Origin: Lycocorax pyrrhopterus obiensis
Lineage: Eukaryota; Chordata; Aves; Passeriformes; Paradisaeidae
DNA length: 64,000 nucleotides
Direction: 5' to 3'
Assembly: GCA_014706295.1 (NCBI GenBank)
Contig: JACSVZ010000002.1
Coordinates: 51,858,717-51,922,716, forward strand
Positions 48,441 to 60,201 of this stretch are shown here, piece after piece (positions within the stretch are counted from its first letter, which is position 1; every line of letters begins with the position of its first letter). The notes beneath the pieces are model-generated. The model was given only the letters and a program-made list of their open reading frames with translations, was not told where the DNA came from and ran no database searches. A program made the position numbers and the translations under genes.

Positions 48441-50939
48441 TTAATTGTTCCACCAGCTTTTCAAGTTTTGTTTTCCGCTTCTCCTGTAAGTAAGTGGTTT
48501 TTTAATAGGTCGGCTGCTGTAGTTAATAGCGCATAGGAAGTAATGCTAATCCATTAAAATAAAGATCACATAGAGCAGATGTCTATCACATCTAGTCCTT
48601 AATTTCAAGTCATTTTCAAACTAGGAACTACAAATAAAACAGCAGGCTGTGAAAAACTCTGTGAAGGGAACTGTGGAGCAAAGCCAAGCCCACCATAGTA
48701 GAAACACTGTTACAAGAATATCGATAGATGCCACTGGCAGAGGTTTAAAACAACATTCCCTTTCCCCTACAAGCCAGCAAAAAGGAAGTTGACGTGTTCT
48801 GGTTTTTGAAATTTTTCTAAAAATAAAGGAGAGAATAATAAATCGAGGAATTCTAAGCAGCAGCTGCTTCTCCCAAAGCTAAACTGCAATGAACGGAGAG
48901 CTTTACACACCAAGGACATTTTGGATGCTGGTGGTGCTGGAGGCAGGGAGCATCCAGAAAGGAAACAAAAGAATCATCTTGAGGGGACACAGGGACCGAG
49001 ACTCCTTGAACCGTGAAGCTTGACTGAGCAGCAGATGTAGGTTTATCTGAGATGCTGAGCTGCCTGCTGTGTGTTTATCCTACTCTTCTCAAGGAACCTG
49101 CACTTTGTGCTTATTTTCTGTAAACAAACAAGATTACACCAAATGATATACCTGACTTCTATTTTTCATCTTAAGAAGAACAACTTGCCAGGATGTATTG
49201 GCTAACTTCTTCAGCAAAGTGGGTAATAGTATGAATTTGTAGTGTAAATTTAGAGAAGGCGACAAGGTTGATTTGAAAGACAGAATACAGTGGATGACAC
49301 CCATAAGTCAGTGCTCTACATTCACATGGCTTTTAAAACAAGCCTGTCTCTAGTTAGCTATTTAACATTTCTCAACAATATAAATTTATTTTTAGAAAAA
49401 GGTCTAGAGCCCCACTTGAGATCAAGTTTCCTATCCCAAAGAAATTGTAAATAGGGAGAAGAATACTGTTCCTGTATGACAAAAGGGGCAATTTTCAAAT
49501 AAGCATATGTAAAAAAATACTCACAGGGCTTTGAACTAATTTGATTTAAAGTTGCCTAAAGGTACTGTCACATTCATCTTGTATCTTTCACATGTCCAAA
49601 TATTTAATACATCATCACGAAGAATTTTGAAAGGAAAACAGTCAAATGCAAATTTGTTAGGATTGCAGCAAGGTGATTTGTATTTTGTCAAGCAAAATCA
49701 CCTTCATGTACTTGCAGGAAGAAAACAACTCTAGTTTGTCCTTCAGCAGTAAGCGTGCTAGAGTCTGAATAACAGTAACCAACCTGACTTTAGAAGGTGC
49801 TAATGTCTTCTTCTGTTGACATGGGTCAGGTAATGCATGTAATTGCTGTTTTGTCACAGGGAGTACTGACTGAAAACTGGAATATTTGTTGAGAAGTTTA
49901 GGCATTTTGAACAAAAAAAAGTGACACTTCAGATAATTTAATTCAAGAGTTGCATTTCAATGAGTCAAAAAACTATTGTTCTCTTATGAAATACTGTATT
50001 TCTGAAGAGGTATTTTAAGCAGTCAGATTTCTAAGATTGAATGGCTCAATCAAATTGTCATTTTTCTAAAACACAGTTTCATCACAAAATTACATACTCT
50101 CATACAATAATGATCTCCAAGCAATGGTAATTTCCAGTTAGCCAGAAGGAAAAATAAGTGACACTGCGATAATTTAAAGTCTCCTATAAACAATCCATTT
50201 AGTAGAAGACAATCCCAAAGACACATCCCCCTTTCACTTGATTTCATTGTTGTCCCATTGAATTGTGAATTGGCAATTATGTCAAGTAATTATTCGTCCA
50301 TTCCCGTTAAAAACAAATGGTGGTCCTTGTGACTGCCCTACACAAATGAGTTGTCCAGCTCTGCTCTAGTTCATTTTTAAGATCTATAGTTATGAATGTA
50401 GATAGGCAAAAATGCTGATTTTGTGATTTATCACAGAGGCAAGCAAGGAGCTATGAAAGGGAAACATTCGCTGCAAAGGCAACAGAACCTTTCAGATCAT
50501 TAATGTTAAATGGCAGCTTTGTCTGAGAGAGGAAGAAAAAAAGGATGAACACATCTTTCAGAACTTGTCTTTTTTGATAAGCAGTAATAACAAAAATCTC
50601 AAGATAAGTAGAAAATATTTTGCCCTGCTGACTATTTTTTGTTGGTTTTAATTTTCGTAATTGAAAAACCCCACCTTACATCTATAACCTTACAGGTCCT
50701 CTCATCTTAAGCAGGAAAATAACTCCTTTTCTTTAAAATCCCAGATTCCTGTGCTTTGCAATACTGTGCTACACATTTACTGCCAGAAGCAATTAGCAAC
50801 AATTGAAGAAGTTGCTTCATTCTGACAAGAAATGAATGAGTTGCCATCTACGCTTCTCATTAAAAACCTAACCTGAAAAGCCACCTTTGAAAGTATTTTG
50901 CAGCATTTTGTCAGCTACCTTTTGTTGTTTTGTTGTACC

Positions 50940-51513
50940 TTTTGTGGACCTTGACAGGCTTCAGAGGCAGGCTCATGCAAACCTCATGAAGTTCAACAAG
51001 GTCGAGAGGAAGGTCTGCACCAGCACAAACACAGGCTGGGTGGTGAATGGATAGGGCCATGAAGATGCCCAGAGGGCTGCAGCACCTCTGTTCTGAGGGC
51101 AGGGTGAGAGAGCTGGGGCTGCTCAGCCTGGAGAAGGGAAGGCTCCAGAGAGACCTTATAGCAGCCTTGCAGTGCCTTAAGGCAGCTACAGGAGAGCTGG
51201 AGATGGAGAGTTTTACAAGGGCATACAGTGAGAGGACAAGGGAGAATAGCTTGAAACTGAGAGAGGGTAGATTTATATTGGATATTAGGAAGAAATTTTT
51301 TACTGTGAGGGTGGTGAAGCACTGGAACAGGTTGCCCAGGGAAGCTGTGTGTGCCCCATCCCTGAAAATGTTCAAGATCAGGCTGGATGGGGCTCTGAGC
51401 AACCTGGTCTAGGGAGAGGTGTCCCGGTCCATGGCAGTGAGGTTGGAACTAGATGATCTTTAAGGCCCCATCCAACCCAAACCACTCTAAGATTTATTCT
51501 GTGGTTCTCTGGT
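50940..51513 (+). mobile_element. CR1 LINE 3' end with an internal deletion
   Basis: The plus strand carries the CR1 ORF2 C-terminus and 3' UTR. The 121-codon frame at 51047-51412 reads LLSLEKGRLQRDLIAALQCL, then LREGRFILDIRKKFFTVR and VVKHWNRLPREAV, all conserved CR1 ORF2 C-terminal motifs. The 3' UTR follows (GTTGGAACTAGATGATCTTT at 51442-51461, then CATCCAACCCAAACCACTC) and ends with a decayed tail ATTCTGTGGTTCTCTGG. The element begins near 50940 with TTGACAGGCTTCAGAGG and TGAAGTTCAACAAGG (50986-51000), which lie several hundred bases 5' of this region in CR1. At about 51050 GGTGAATGG is joined straight to ATAGGGCCATGAAG, so roughly 250 bases expected between them are missing. A smaller loss sits near 51020. 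The frame covers only the tail of ORF2 and is not functional. Confidence 0.92.
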
Positions 51514-54500
51514 CAAGAAACCTACAGTGACTTGGTCTCAGAGCACTAAAAATCCACCCTTGAAGTTTTTTCTCTCCTTCATAGGAAATGTTAAGAGCTC
51601 ATTTTTTCCCTGTGCTACTTGCTCTGTGGCATGTAAGCTGAGCCTCTGAGCTTTCTGTCCAGGGCCTGTGAAGGTCAGTGTCTTTTTAAGATTTTAGTTT
51701 GGAGACAGCAGAAGATTGCAGACTCTGTCATAGGTGTGTTGGTTAGAGTTTCTAATATTTTGACTAATAAAAGTAATTTCATAACATCATGCAATACCTG
51801 TTGTTGATAAATGCTATTTCACAATTCTTCAAAGAAAAAAAGATGCTTCATGTCCCTGACATCACGTATATATATATGTAAAGACCAGATTTCTCTGGAT
51901 ATCAGGAATTTTGCTCTTACTGCTTATTTGTGCCAGAGCTCGCAGTCTTCTGATCCTTGGATTATAATTTCTCAGCACAGAGCTCCAGCACATGCAGCTC
52001 AGCAGCTCTTGACTTTTGGCTGCTCCCAAGGCTTGATTTATAGGGCTAATGCCCGCCCTGCAGCCACAGCTGTTTGTGGGAGGTTAATGAGCCAATAATT
52101 GGATCCTGATGTGTGGATCCTGGTCTAACTGGATCCTGGTGTGTGGATCCTGGTCTTGAGTGAGAGTTTGGCTAGTGCATACCAACAGGGTTTAAACACA
52201 TTATACAACACTTATTTATATTTAAAGTTTTTCATAATCTTTTTAGAGCCTCTTTCCAGTGTGGCCAGTTCAAACATTTTATCTTGTGAAAAATACAAAG
52301 TCATACTATTTTTAACTTATTAGTAATAGTAGCAAATTTAATTTCAAAAATTGGAGCTTTGCATATAGCTATTTTAGAGACATAACTGGTTAAAACATTT
52401 AAGTTTCTACATAGCAAACAGCAATAGGTCAATAACAGATTCAATTGATGCTGAATAACCTTCTTGAAAACAGAATATCCTAAGACACTCTACACTGTGT
52501 CTGTGAGTGTCTAGGTGAAGGTTATTTTTAAGTTTGTGAAAAAATTTTCCCTATTGAAATGGATTTAATCAGCCAGGCAGACTGGATTAAGCAGCTGTTT
52601 ACTGAGAATAAAACACAGAACTGAAATGTTGTACAAGTCAAGAAAGAAGGGATGCTTCTTTTGCTTTTTATGTCATAGGATGAGTTTTGAGGACCCCAGG
52701 AAAATGGTGTGTATTCATAAATATAAGCCACTTCAAGAAGTAATTTTACTGTTGAAAGTGCCTGTTGTCTTCTGTTGTTTACTCCCTCCAGAATTTCTAT
52801 GTGACTGCAAATTCAGAGGTGAGTGTTTACCCTGAGGATGGATGAAAGGTAGCTGTGAGACGCCCACACCCCTTGCAGACCCAGAGCATCAGCCAGCCCC
52901 ACACGTTGGTTTGTGGCACCGTCTGCCTTTCCTAACAATGTCACTAGAACGACCCCTTTGTCCTTGCACAGCTTTGCTGAGTGCTACTCACCCTCCAGCT
53001 CAGGGACCCAGTCTGTCCTTGCCTGCTGGGGGTTTCCCTTCCTAACTCCTGATAACCACCTCTCAGATGCTGGTGACAGCATGCCTCACTGCAAGGAAGA
53101 GACATCACAGACCTTTGCCTTCTCTGTTTGTATGCTCCCCAGGGATGGTGACAACATGGACATGGGGAATGAGAGATGTCCATGGTGACACGTCTGGGTG
53201 AGACAGTAAATTTTGTGGCTTCTGAAAAAATAAGGTAACTGTGCCTCTGTTTTGTTACAGAATTTATGTTGGCTGTAGCTTGGACTCAGTCTTAAAGTTT
53301 CTTTTCTAAGCACTATGTAGGTCTTAGTATCTTTTTAAAATATTTCTTAATTATTGTTATCTTTAAAAAAAAAATCAATTATGGAATTTTTAGTTGTCCT
53401 GGGTCATTAAACAAATTGCCATTTCTTTTTCTTATCCTACAGCCTGAGATTCTAGCACCTTCTGTGGCCCATTTCTTGGATTAAATATATGACTTTAAAT
53501 GGTGAGAAAAATGATAAATTTCTCAGGAAATCTTAAGATTTGCTGTACACTTATCCAGAATCAGGACAATTTTTCTTCCTCGCAGATGACAGCTCTCATC
53601 AATCTTTTGCAGATAGACAAATGAAAATATAAGTTGTGAACCATGCATAGTATTATAACCACAGGTTGCTGGGTAAAAAATTGTTTAAGTTCAGCTAGCT
53701 GAAACTTTCTGCCTTCTTCACTAATAGAAGCTTTCTCTCTGCTCCACCTGTGATGCTGGCAAGCCCAAAGGCTAGGATCTAGCATTTGGGTTTGTTTCTC
53801 TCACTGCTTTTCAAAGGAGAGTGGTAAAGGATATCTATATGCCATTATGGTCACAAATGCTGTCAAAAACCCTGAGATTTGTATAGAAAAGCAGCACCTG
53901 CTTCAGCCAGCTTCGTGATATATTAAGAATCCCCTTTTTCCTGCTCAGAAGTGGCAGACAGGCTTGACCCTTAGTTTCTATATGTCACCTCTCATACATT
54001 TTAAAATTCATTATAATCTTGGATACACTTTTCAAAACCACTAATGGCTACATCGAGGTTTGCATTTCCCAGCAGATACTCTGAACTGAAGGATTTTCAG
54101 CACACTTGAAAGTTCACCATTTCTTTTGCAAAAGGTGTTGTTCCTTCTTTCTCTCGCTGTCTCAGTGTTTTTTTCCCCTCTCTCCTTTCCACCTGCCCTC
54201 CAGCTGCAGCTGCTGTATCCTGGGACCTGATTTCATTTTGTAATGATTATTTCAGAGCCTCTGTGATCCCTGGTCTCCGGTTCTGCAGACAAAGTTTTCT
54301 CTGTCGTGTTGTTTATTTACCCACTCATCTGAACTCCTAGAGAGTAAAAGATGTGGAATAATGCATCATTCAGAAAGAAAGAGTTCATGTTCCCGTTTTG
54401 CACAGTTACCAAAATATCGTCTATTTTATTAACAACACAAGTAATTCCAGTAGATATTACTGTATCAAAAATGCTTGCAGAAATGGACCTAATATACTAT

Positions 54501-55834
54501 TCATTGCCCTTTAACTTAGCACTTGCACTTGAATTACAATAGTCCCATGTTTTAGCATCCCTTACCACACACTTTTATGCTCCAACAAACATTTTCAATG
54601 TGCTATAAAATATAGGTGATATTAGATTTCTCTCTTCTTTATAGTTTAAAAAACTAAGCAAAAAGAGCCCAACTAGATTTGGATTTCTTTTCAAAAAAGA
54701 AATATCTATCTACAGTGTGAAGATATATATATACATATATTTATATTTTTATATTTATGTATGTATTAATTTGGCTTAATTATATTGTCTCCACTGAAGC
54801 CAGTGAAGCTGGTTTGGTTAAGTGGCAGAAGCCAGCTGTGTATTTGCCCTGTGAACTGCAAAATATCCTATTGGGACTAATACGAAATACAACAAACTGA
54901 TGTAATTTGGATCAATGCTTTCCTTGCTGAAGGAGAAAAGCAATCATATGATTAAAATAGCTGGAATAGAGCTTATTGCACAAATAAGAAGCTTATCTGT
55001 CAAAAATATGTGATCAATCAGGGAATAGTTTATGTGCTGTGTAGTATAAGTGTTCGCTGAGAGATAGAAAAATCTCCTTTGAGAGATTGTTTCTAGCCCA
55101 AATTGTTCATAATCTATGGTTTTAGGGAAAGCATATGAAAACCAACAAAATTTAACATTGACAAAAATGCTCTGCCCTGCCACAGTGTAAGGCCAGAGCA
55201 GAAACTCATATTGTTGGAAAGTGCCTCTGTTGCAGATGTTACCAATGGAACTGCCCCTCTTGGCTCAATAAGGCTCCTGCAGCCTCTGGTTCTCGTTATC
55301 TCCACCTACTCTTAGCCTCACTGGTCATCAAAGCATCTTCTTTGACTTCCTCTCCTAGCACTTTGTAAAATGATGTTCAAGTGCATGTTGTATATTTACC
55401 TCCTCTTTTTATTGATTTTTTTTTTCTTTTCCTTCTGCATTTAGGAGAGTGCCTTGAAAACCAGTCCCTTGGGGCTGTTCCTAGGCTCCCTGGACAGCTA
55501 TTTCTATGAAATGACTTCTCTACTTTTAGACATAAAGTGTGGTTTTGTTCTCTTTTCCAAATTGCTTGTGGGAGTGCAAGGAAGAAGAGAATAAATTTTT
55601 TATTTTCTCTTTGAAATGTGTACCTATGAATATGTCGGTGAAGGTCGTCATCATCCGAGGATGCTGAGGGGGGAACTCGAGAGCTTGATTTTTCCAAGGT
55701 ATTTCCTCTTGATATGTCCATAATATTTATATTTAATTGGTTGACAGCCTTTTATTTATGTGGCAACCCAGCCCAGCAGCGAGATCTTGAAATCTCTGGT
55801 GAATAGCCACTACACACGTGCAGGTTGGATGTGA
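51514..55834. other. Unique non-coding DNA, no gene recognised
   Basis: No gene recognised; open frames do not exceed 114 codons. A GC-richer segment at about 52850-53200 is open in several phases on both strands (52842-53045, 52913-53188, 52944-53183) without a known domain. A TATATATA/ATTTATA-rich stretch lies at about 54722-54775. The two-copy repeat at 52101-52160 is listed separately. Confidence 0.5.
52101..52160. repeat. 30-bp tandem repeat, two copies, with internal 15-bp repeat
   Basis: GGATCCTGATGTGTGGATCC then TGGTCTAACT (52101-52130) is repeated as GGATCCTGGTGTGTGGATCC then TGGTCTTGAG (52131-52160). Each copy itself contains GGATCCTG twice at 15-base spacing, giving four BamHI-type GGATCC sites in 60 bases. 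Recent slippage duplication is the simplest origin. Confidence 0.88.
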
Positions 55835-55909
55835 ATGTTTGGGCTTGATGATCAACAGTGGGACTGAGAGGTCTTAGAGATCTTTTCCAACCTTAAGGAC
55901 TCTATGAAA
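55835..55909 (+). mobile_element. CR1 LINE 3'-end fragment
   Basis: GGCTTGATGATC followed, after a short interruption, by GTCTTAGAGATCTTTTCCAA (55871-55890) and CCTTAAGGACTCTATGA. This is the CR1 3' UTR terminus with its ATTCTATG-like tail changed to ACTCTATG. Only the last 75 or so bases are recognisable; a small insertion (about 55853-55868) separates the two halves. Confidence 0.75.
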
Positions 55910-56432
55910 GATCCATGAAGAAAAAGTCCACTGTATCACATCCCTTTCCAGTTCAGACCACACACATGTGGGAAGTGAAAAACATCCAGGATAAGATGGA
56001 TGACTGTGCATGCCAGTGCTCTCCCTGGGGGTTTACCCAGCTGGGGAGCTTCACAGTTCAACTCTTCTCAAAAAGACAATTATGTTTTATCAAAAGTCAC
56101 CAGGAAGACCAGGAAAAGCATGTGTGAGTGAAATGAAAGCCATAGTCGAGAGCAGTATTTAAATGTTGGTAGGTACTAGGCATAAAAACATGGCAGGTAC
56201 ACTGGTTTCCAGGTTTGGACTTTCCAAATAAGTATGAGATATTTGGAGTGGCAAATGCTTTTGGAGAAAGTTGTTAGATATGTTTCTAAGTAGAAAATAA
56301 TTTACCCCTTCTGAGATCCAGTTAAGGAAAAGGTGGCAGGGTTGGTGTTACTGGATATTTGTCAGAGATGAGTAAAACCATTTTTGACTTTTGTGTAAAA
56401 GAAAAGGTTTGGGTACAGATTTACATCATTGT
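55910..56432. other. Unique non-coding DNA between CR1 and LTR
   Basis: Nothing recognised. A 70-codon plus-strand frame at 55915-56127 has no familiar features. Confidence 0.5.
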
Positions 56433-56849
56433 TGTGGTTTAGGAGCAGTATTCTACAATTTAGTGGTCTCACTGGAAACCATCCTGCCCCTTCCCCTCCA
56501 TACCCTCCAACTGGAGGCACAAAAGGGAAAGATCACGGGTTGAGATAAGAGCAATTTACTGTAAACAGCAAGGAGATAAGAAAACTAACAGTAACCCCAA
56601 AAATATAAATAACAAAAGGTTTAAGAAGAAGACTTACACAGGAAGCCCCTGACAATAAACAAATGCCAGACCATTCAGTCATCCATGTTTTCTCAACCTG
56701 AAGGGATCCCTTCTCCACAGAAAAGAGAGAGACAGTCTCTTTCCCCTGCCTCGGGCAATGATATGAGGTGGTATAGAACAACATCAGGGTCCTGACCACA
56801 GCCCCTCATGGCTATTATGAAAAAATTAACCTGGACAGAAGCAGGACAT
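56433..56849 (-). mobile_element. ERV solo LTR (family C), partial or diverged
   Basis: The left end TGTGGTTTAGGAGCAG (56433) and right end GCTATTATGAAAAAATTAAC (56811-56830) followed by CTGGACAGAAGCAGGACA (to 56849) match the termini I recall of an avian ERV LTR with TGTGGTTTA...GCTACTATGAAGAAAATTAAC...ACA. The segment GGGTTGAGATAAGAGCAATT (56537-56556) is the part near the 3' end of the sense LTR; sense is inferred to be minus. No clear target-site duplication was seen. The same short motif (reverse complement CTTATCTYAAYCC) occurs in family A at about 9555-9570, which suggests related families. No retroviral genes flank it. The minus-strand frame at 56533-56799 is LTR sequence, not a gene. 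Confidence 0.7.
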
Positions 56850-59679
56850 TAATTCTTCATGAGAACTGTTTTTAAATTATATATAAATTACAACTTTCAA
56901 ACTAGAACATGTGTCTTCAGAGTTTTTATTCATCCTTTTTTGCAGAGAGCTGTATTGCTCATACGCTCTTCTACTAACAATAAGTTTTCTGTGTAAATAA
57001 GCAGAGCCCCAAAAAGCCAGTTTGCTACAGCAGGAGGCAAGAACAGCAAACCAAATGTTATTGCAACATTGCAGTGGAAATTCTATGCCTCAAATAATAT
57101 AAGATATTCATGCACAAAATGTCTAAAAAAGCCTATTTTTAGGAAGGCAATGTCAAGTTTTATAATTTTATAAAGCATTTTTTACAAAGCTGAGCTGTTT
57201 TCTTTGCATGTTGTTAAAGCATTAAAGTGAGAGGTTTATATGGGAAATAGCAGAATGGACAAATAAACATTTACTAGAGTTTTTTAATTGGTGGTAAATT
57301 TCTAAAACATAAAATCAGTTTCACCTTTATTATCTTATTTCTACACGTACATCATGTTGTTAATGTATAAATAAACTGTAGTATGGTTATCACTTTTTGC
57401 ATTGTGAAGTAGTAAAAAAAAATGTTAGAAACAGATTTCTGTTTGACAGATGCTCTATCCCTTGCAGTTCAAAGTGTGAAACTCACACATCAGGGTCAAA
57501 ATGTATGCAAAAATCAATAATCTGAACTTCTGCTGTGATTTAAATAAAATAGAAAATCATGCCTTTCCCATGGGGCAGGGGAGAAAAGTAATTTGGTAGA
57601 AATAATGAGAATGCTGTTTACTATATATTAGCTTTTTTATTCCCATAAATAAATAGAAGAGTTTTGCATACAACAATCAGAATAAAGAAACCCATTTGTT
57701 TCTTGTGAATTGAGTATTTCTACTGGTTTATTTAAAACAAAATGTGGTAACATAGGATGAAAGATACAACTCTTCTGAGCTCCTTGATCCAACGGATACT
57801 TGGGAGACTAGCAAGAAAGCAAGGTTTTTAACCTCTTCAGAAAGTGCCATCATGCTTTTTGCTCTAAGAAGGGACAGTCTTTTGTGTGCTGTTTTCTACA
57901 AGTAAGAACTAGAAAAGCTATCGAATAAGTAAAATATGAAATGTGGAATGTTTAATCAATGTTTGATGAGGTTGATGGAGAAAAAGGAAGATTTCAATAA
58001 CTACTAAAATCCAAAATCTAGGGGCCAGGCCATTGCTTCCTTTAAATAGTGCCTCTCACCAATAATAGCTCCTAAACTTGGATTGAAGAAACTGTGCCTT
58101 AGCTTCATTTAAATTACAATATACAGGCTCTTAATATGACCCAAAGCAAAACAAAATTTGGCTCATGCCCTTTGGAAATATCTACTGGTAAAAAAAAAAG
58201 ATCCAAAATATTTTAATTGATTGAGGTATTTTAGGAGTAATTAACACCTTGGGTAAATTAGAGCAATCCCTGGAGGGATCCCCAAGTGGGCAAGTTGGAG
58301 GAAAAATTGGCATTAATTATTGTTTTAATGGAGATTTTATAGAATAAGAGAAAGACTTAAATCCAAACACATTTCTGTCGGAACACGGGATGGGTCTGAA
58401 TCAAAAAATGCAAATGTTGTGGGACCTCCATCCCAAAGTCTGATGCTGGCATGTGGGATTTTGAGCTAACAAAACCTGTAGAGCAAGCAGTACCCACCTG
58501 GGGAAAATACCCATGATATAAAAGGCCAAATGAGGATTGATACCATTAATAGATCACTTTCCTCAGAGCTATTTCCAGGCCACGTATTTGAAGCAGATTA
58601 ATAGACAAGTCTAGATTGTTTCAGTAAGCAATTTGGATGGAGCTTTATTCACCTTGAACAGAAAGACAAAAGACCTGACACAATTCACAGACTGTGATCC
58701 AGATTCTGTTCAATGCGGATATTTAAAAGAATAGGAGATGCAAAGAGAGACCTCTCAAGCAGGGAGGGAACAAGTAAAGTGAGGACTACGACATTTTATT
58801 TTCCTGCTAAACTGCTTTAAAAAACTGTCATTTGGCTCTTGCAAACAGGGACTCCAGCTGTGTATAGCAACTTGCTATGTACTCAAAATTTTACATGAAT
58901 GGAATACACAACTGACAATCTGACCTGGGTTATTTTCTAGTCATTCAAGTTCTGGCTGCAGGCATCTGAAGGCAAAGGTTTTAACTGGAAATAGTTTGAA
59001 AATATGGGAGAAAGTTTCTAGAAATTGTGTTCCAGAAAATACATGCTTGGTTTTGCAGTTCTTTGTGTCAGTCCTATCAAAAAAATATTTTTCACTCTGA
59101 GATTTTCTTCTTTTAATTGCAATTTCTAACCCTGCTCAGAAATGGAAGCTACATGCTTTTATCTCAATTTAGCTAGTATTTAATACACCTATGAAAACAC
59201 AGACGTTTGTATATATGAGCTCTTTATGGATCTCTGTGTATTTAAAAGGTATTTAAAATTTGGTGACAAGTATTTAATGATTTTTAAACACAATAACTTT
59301 GATTATGCACTACAATAAATAATAGGGTTTTTTCCCAAAATAGCTACCTTTTCTCTTTTATGAATTTTTTTAGTTATGCAGTTTAAAGGTAAAATGCTAA
59401 AAGGGCAGTTTACAGAATGAACTGTAAATGTCTGCTAAAATCCAGTTTGAAATTTTATGTAACTGGAGTTTATTAGCATTGAAAGAAATGTGGCACCTAG
59501 CGTATGGTCCCAAGTGCCGAATTCTTCTGTTCTAACTGTAACATACCAGGTGGGCCAGAGCAATAGAGGCTGCCCTGTAAGACAGTGGATGACTTGAGTA
59601 GGATAACAGAAGCTGAGCAAGTACTGAAGTGTTCTAAGGAGAGATAGAGCAAATATCAACCTAAGAAAGAAAAAAAGAA
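56850..59679. other. Unique AT-rich DNA, no gene recognised
   Basis: Nothing recognised; almost no frame reaches 60 codons, making this the most ORF-poor part of the window. Several ATAAATAAA strings occur (for example about 57366-57375 and 57645-57655), but there is no upstream gene to which a polyadenylation site could belong. Confidence 0.55.
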
Positions 59680-59685
59680 ACTTCT

Positions 59686-60195
59686 TGTCCTGGGTTGCAG
59701 TGTATTCTATTACCATCCTCATGAGCTGTTGAAAACAGGTGGGGCAGTGTTTCCTTGCCTCCTCCCTCCGGACTATCTTCTGATTAATGGGCCATCAATG
59801 CCTTGCCTCGTGACTCATCATCCCATTGTGAGATGCTCCACCCAGAGGGAGGAACCAAGCATTCCATCCTGGATATAACCTGAGATTCCAAACACCACAG
59901 ACAACCCTTTCCACTGGACTCCCAGAGGACAAGAGCTACATAGCCACCACTGGACCTTCCAAGGAAGAGCAGACCCTTCTACAGGATCACCGCTTCAACA
60001 GAACCACATCCACCACTTCAGGAGGACTGCAGCCACCATTTTATCAGACTGCTGCCACCACCCTGACTAACAGGGTGTCAGGTTGTATCCTGACTCTGTC
60101 AGTTTGAACCAGTGTTTTCTGCCTTTTTTTAAATTTCCCTATAAAATTGTTATTCTGACTTGGTGCCTCCCACTGGTTTGTTTTCAAACTAGTAT
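59686..60195 (+). mobile_element. ERV solo LTR (family D) with target-site duplication
   Basis: The block begins TGTCCTGGGTTGCAGTG (59686) and ends TTTTCAAACTAGTATA (about 60195-60196). It is flanked by identical ACTTCT at 59680-59685 and 60196-60201, a target-site duplication of 5 or 6 bases depending on whether the shared A belongs to the LTR. LTR architecture is visible on the plus strand: a TATA-like GGATATAACC at about 59871, and CCCTATAAAATTG at about 60138-60150 as a possible polyadenylation region before the T/G-rich end. The terminal dinucleotide TA instead of CA points to a mutated end. About 510 bp with no gag, pol or env next to it, so it is a solo LTR left by recombination. Confidence 0.85.
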
Positions 60196-60201
60196 ACTTC
60201 T

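Larger units (their letters stand above)
40230..50939. other. Unique non-coding DNA, no gene recognised
   Basis: No gene recognised; open frames do not exceed 106 codons. Structures listed separately: a 24-bp tandem duplication at 44492-44539, a wobble-paired palindrome at 45460-45506 and a G/T-rich stretch at about 48349-48440. A GC-richer segment at about 42280-42560 is open on the plus strand for 87 codons (42256-42519) without a recognisable domain. Confidence 0.5.

Noticed and set aside
50911..51402. 163-codon minus-strand open frame, the longest in the window
   Set aside because: It is antisense to the CR1 3' end at 50940-51513 and so a shadow of that element.
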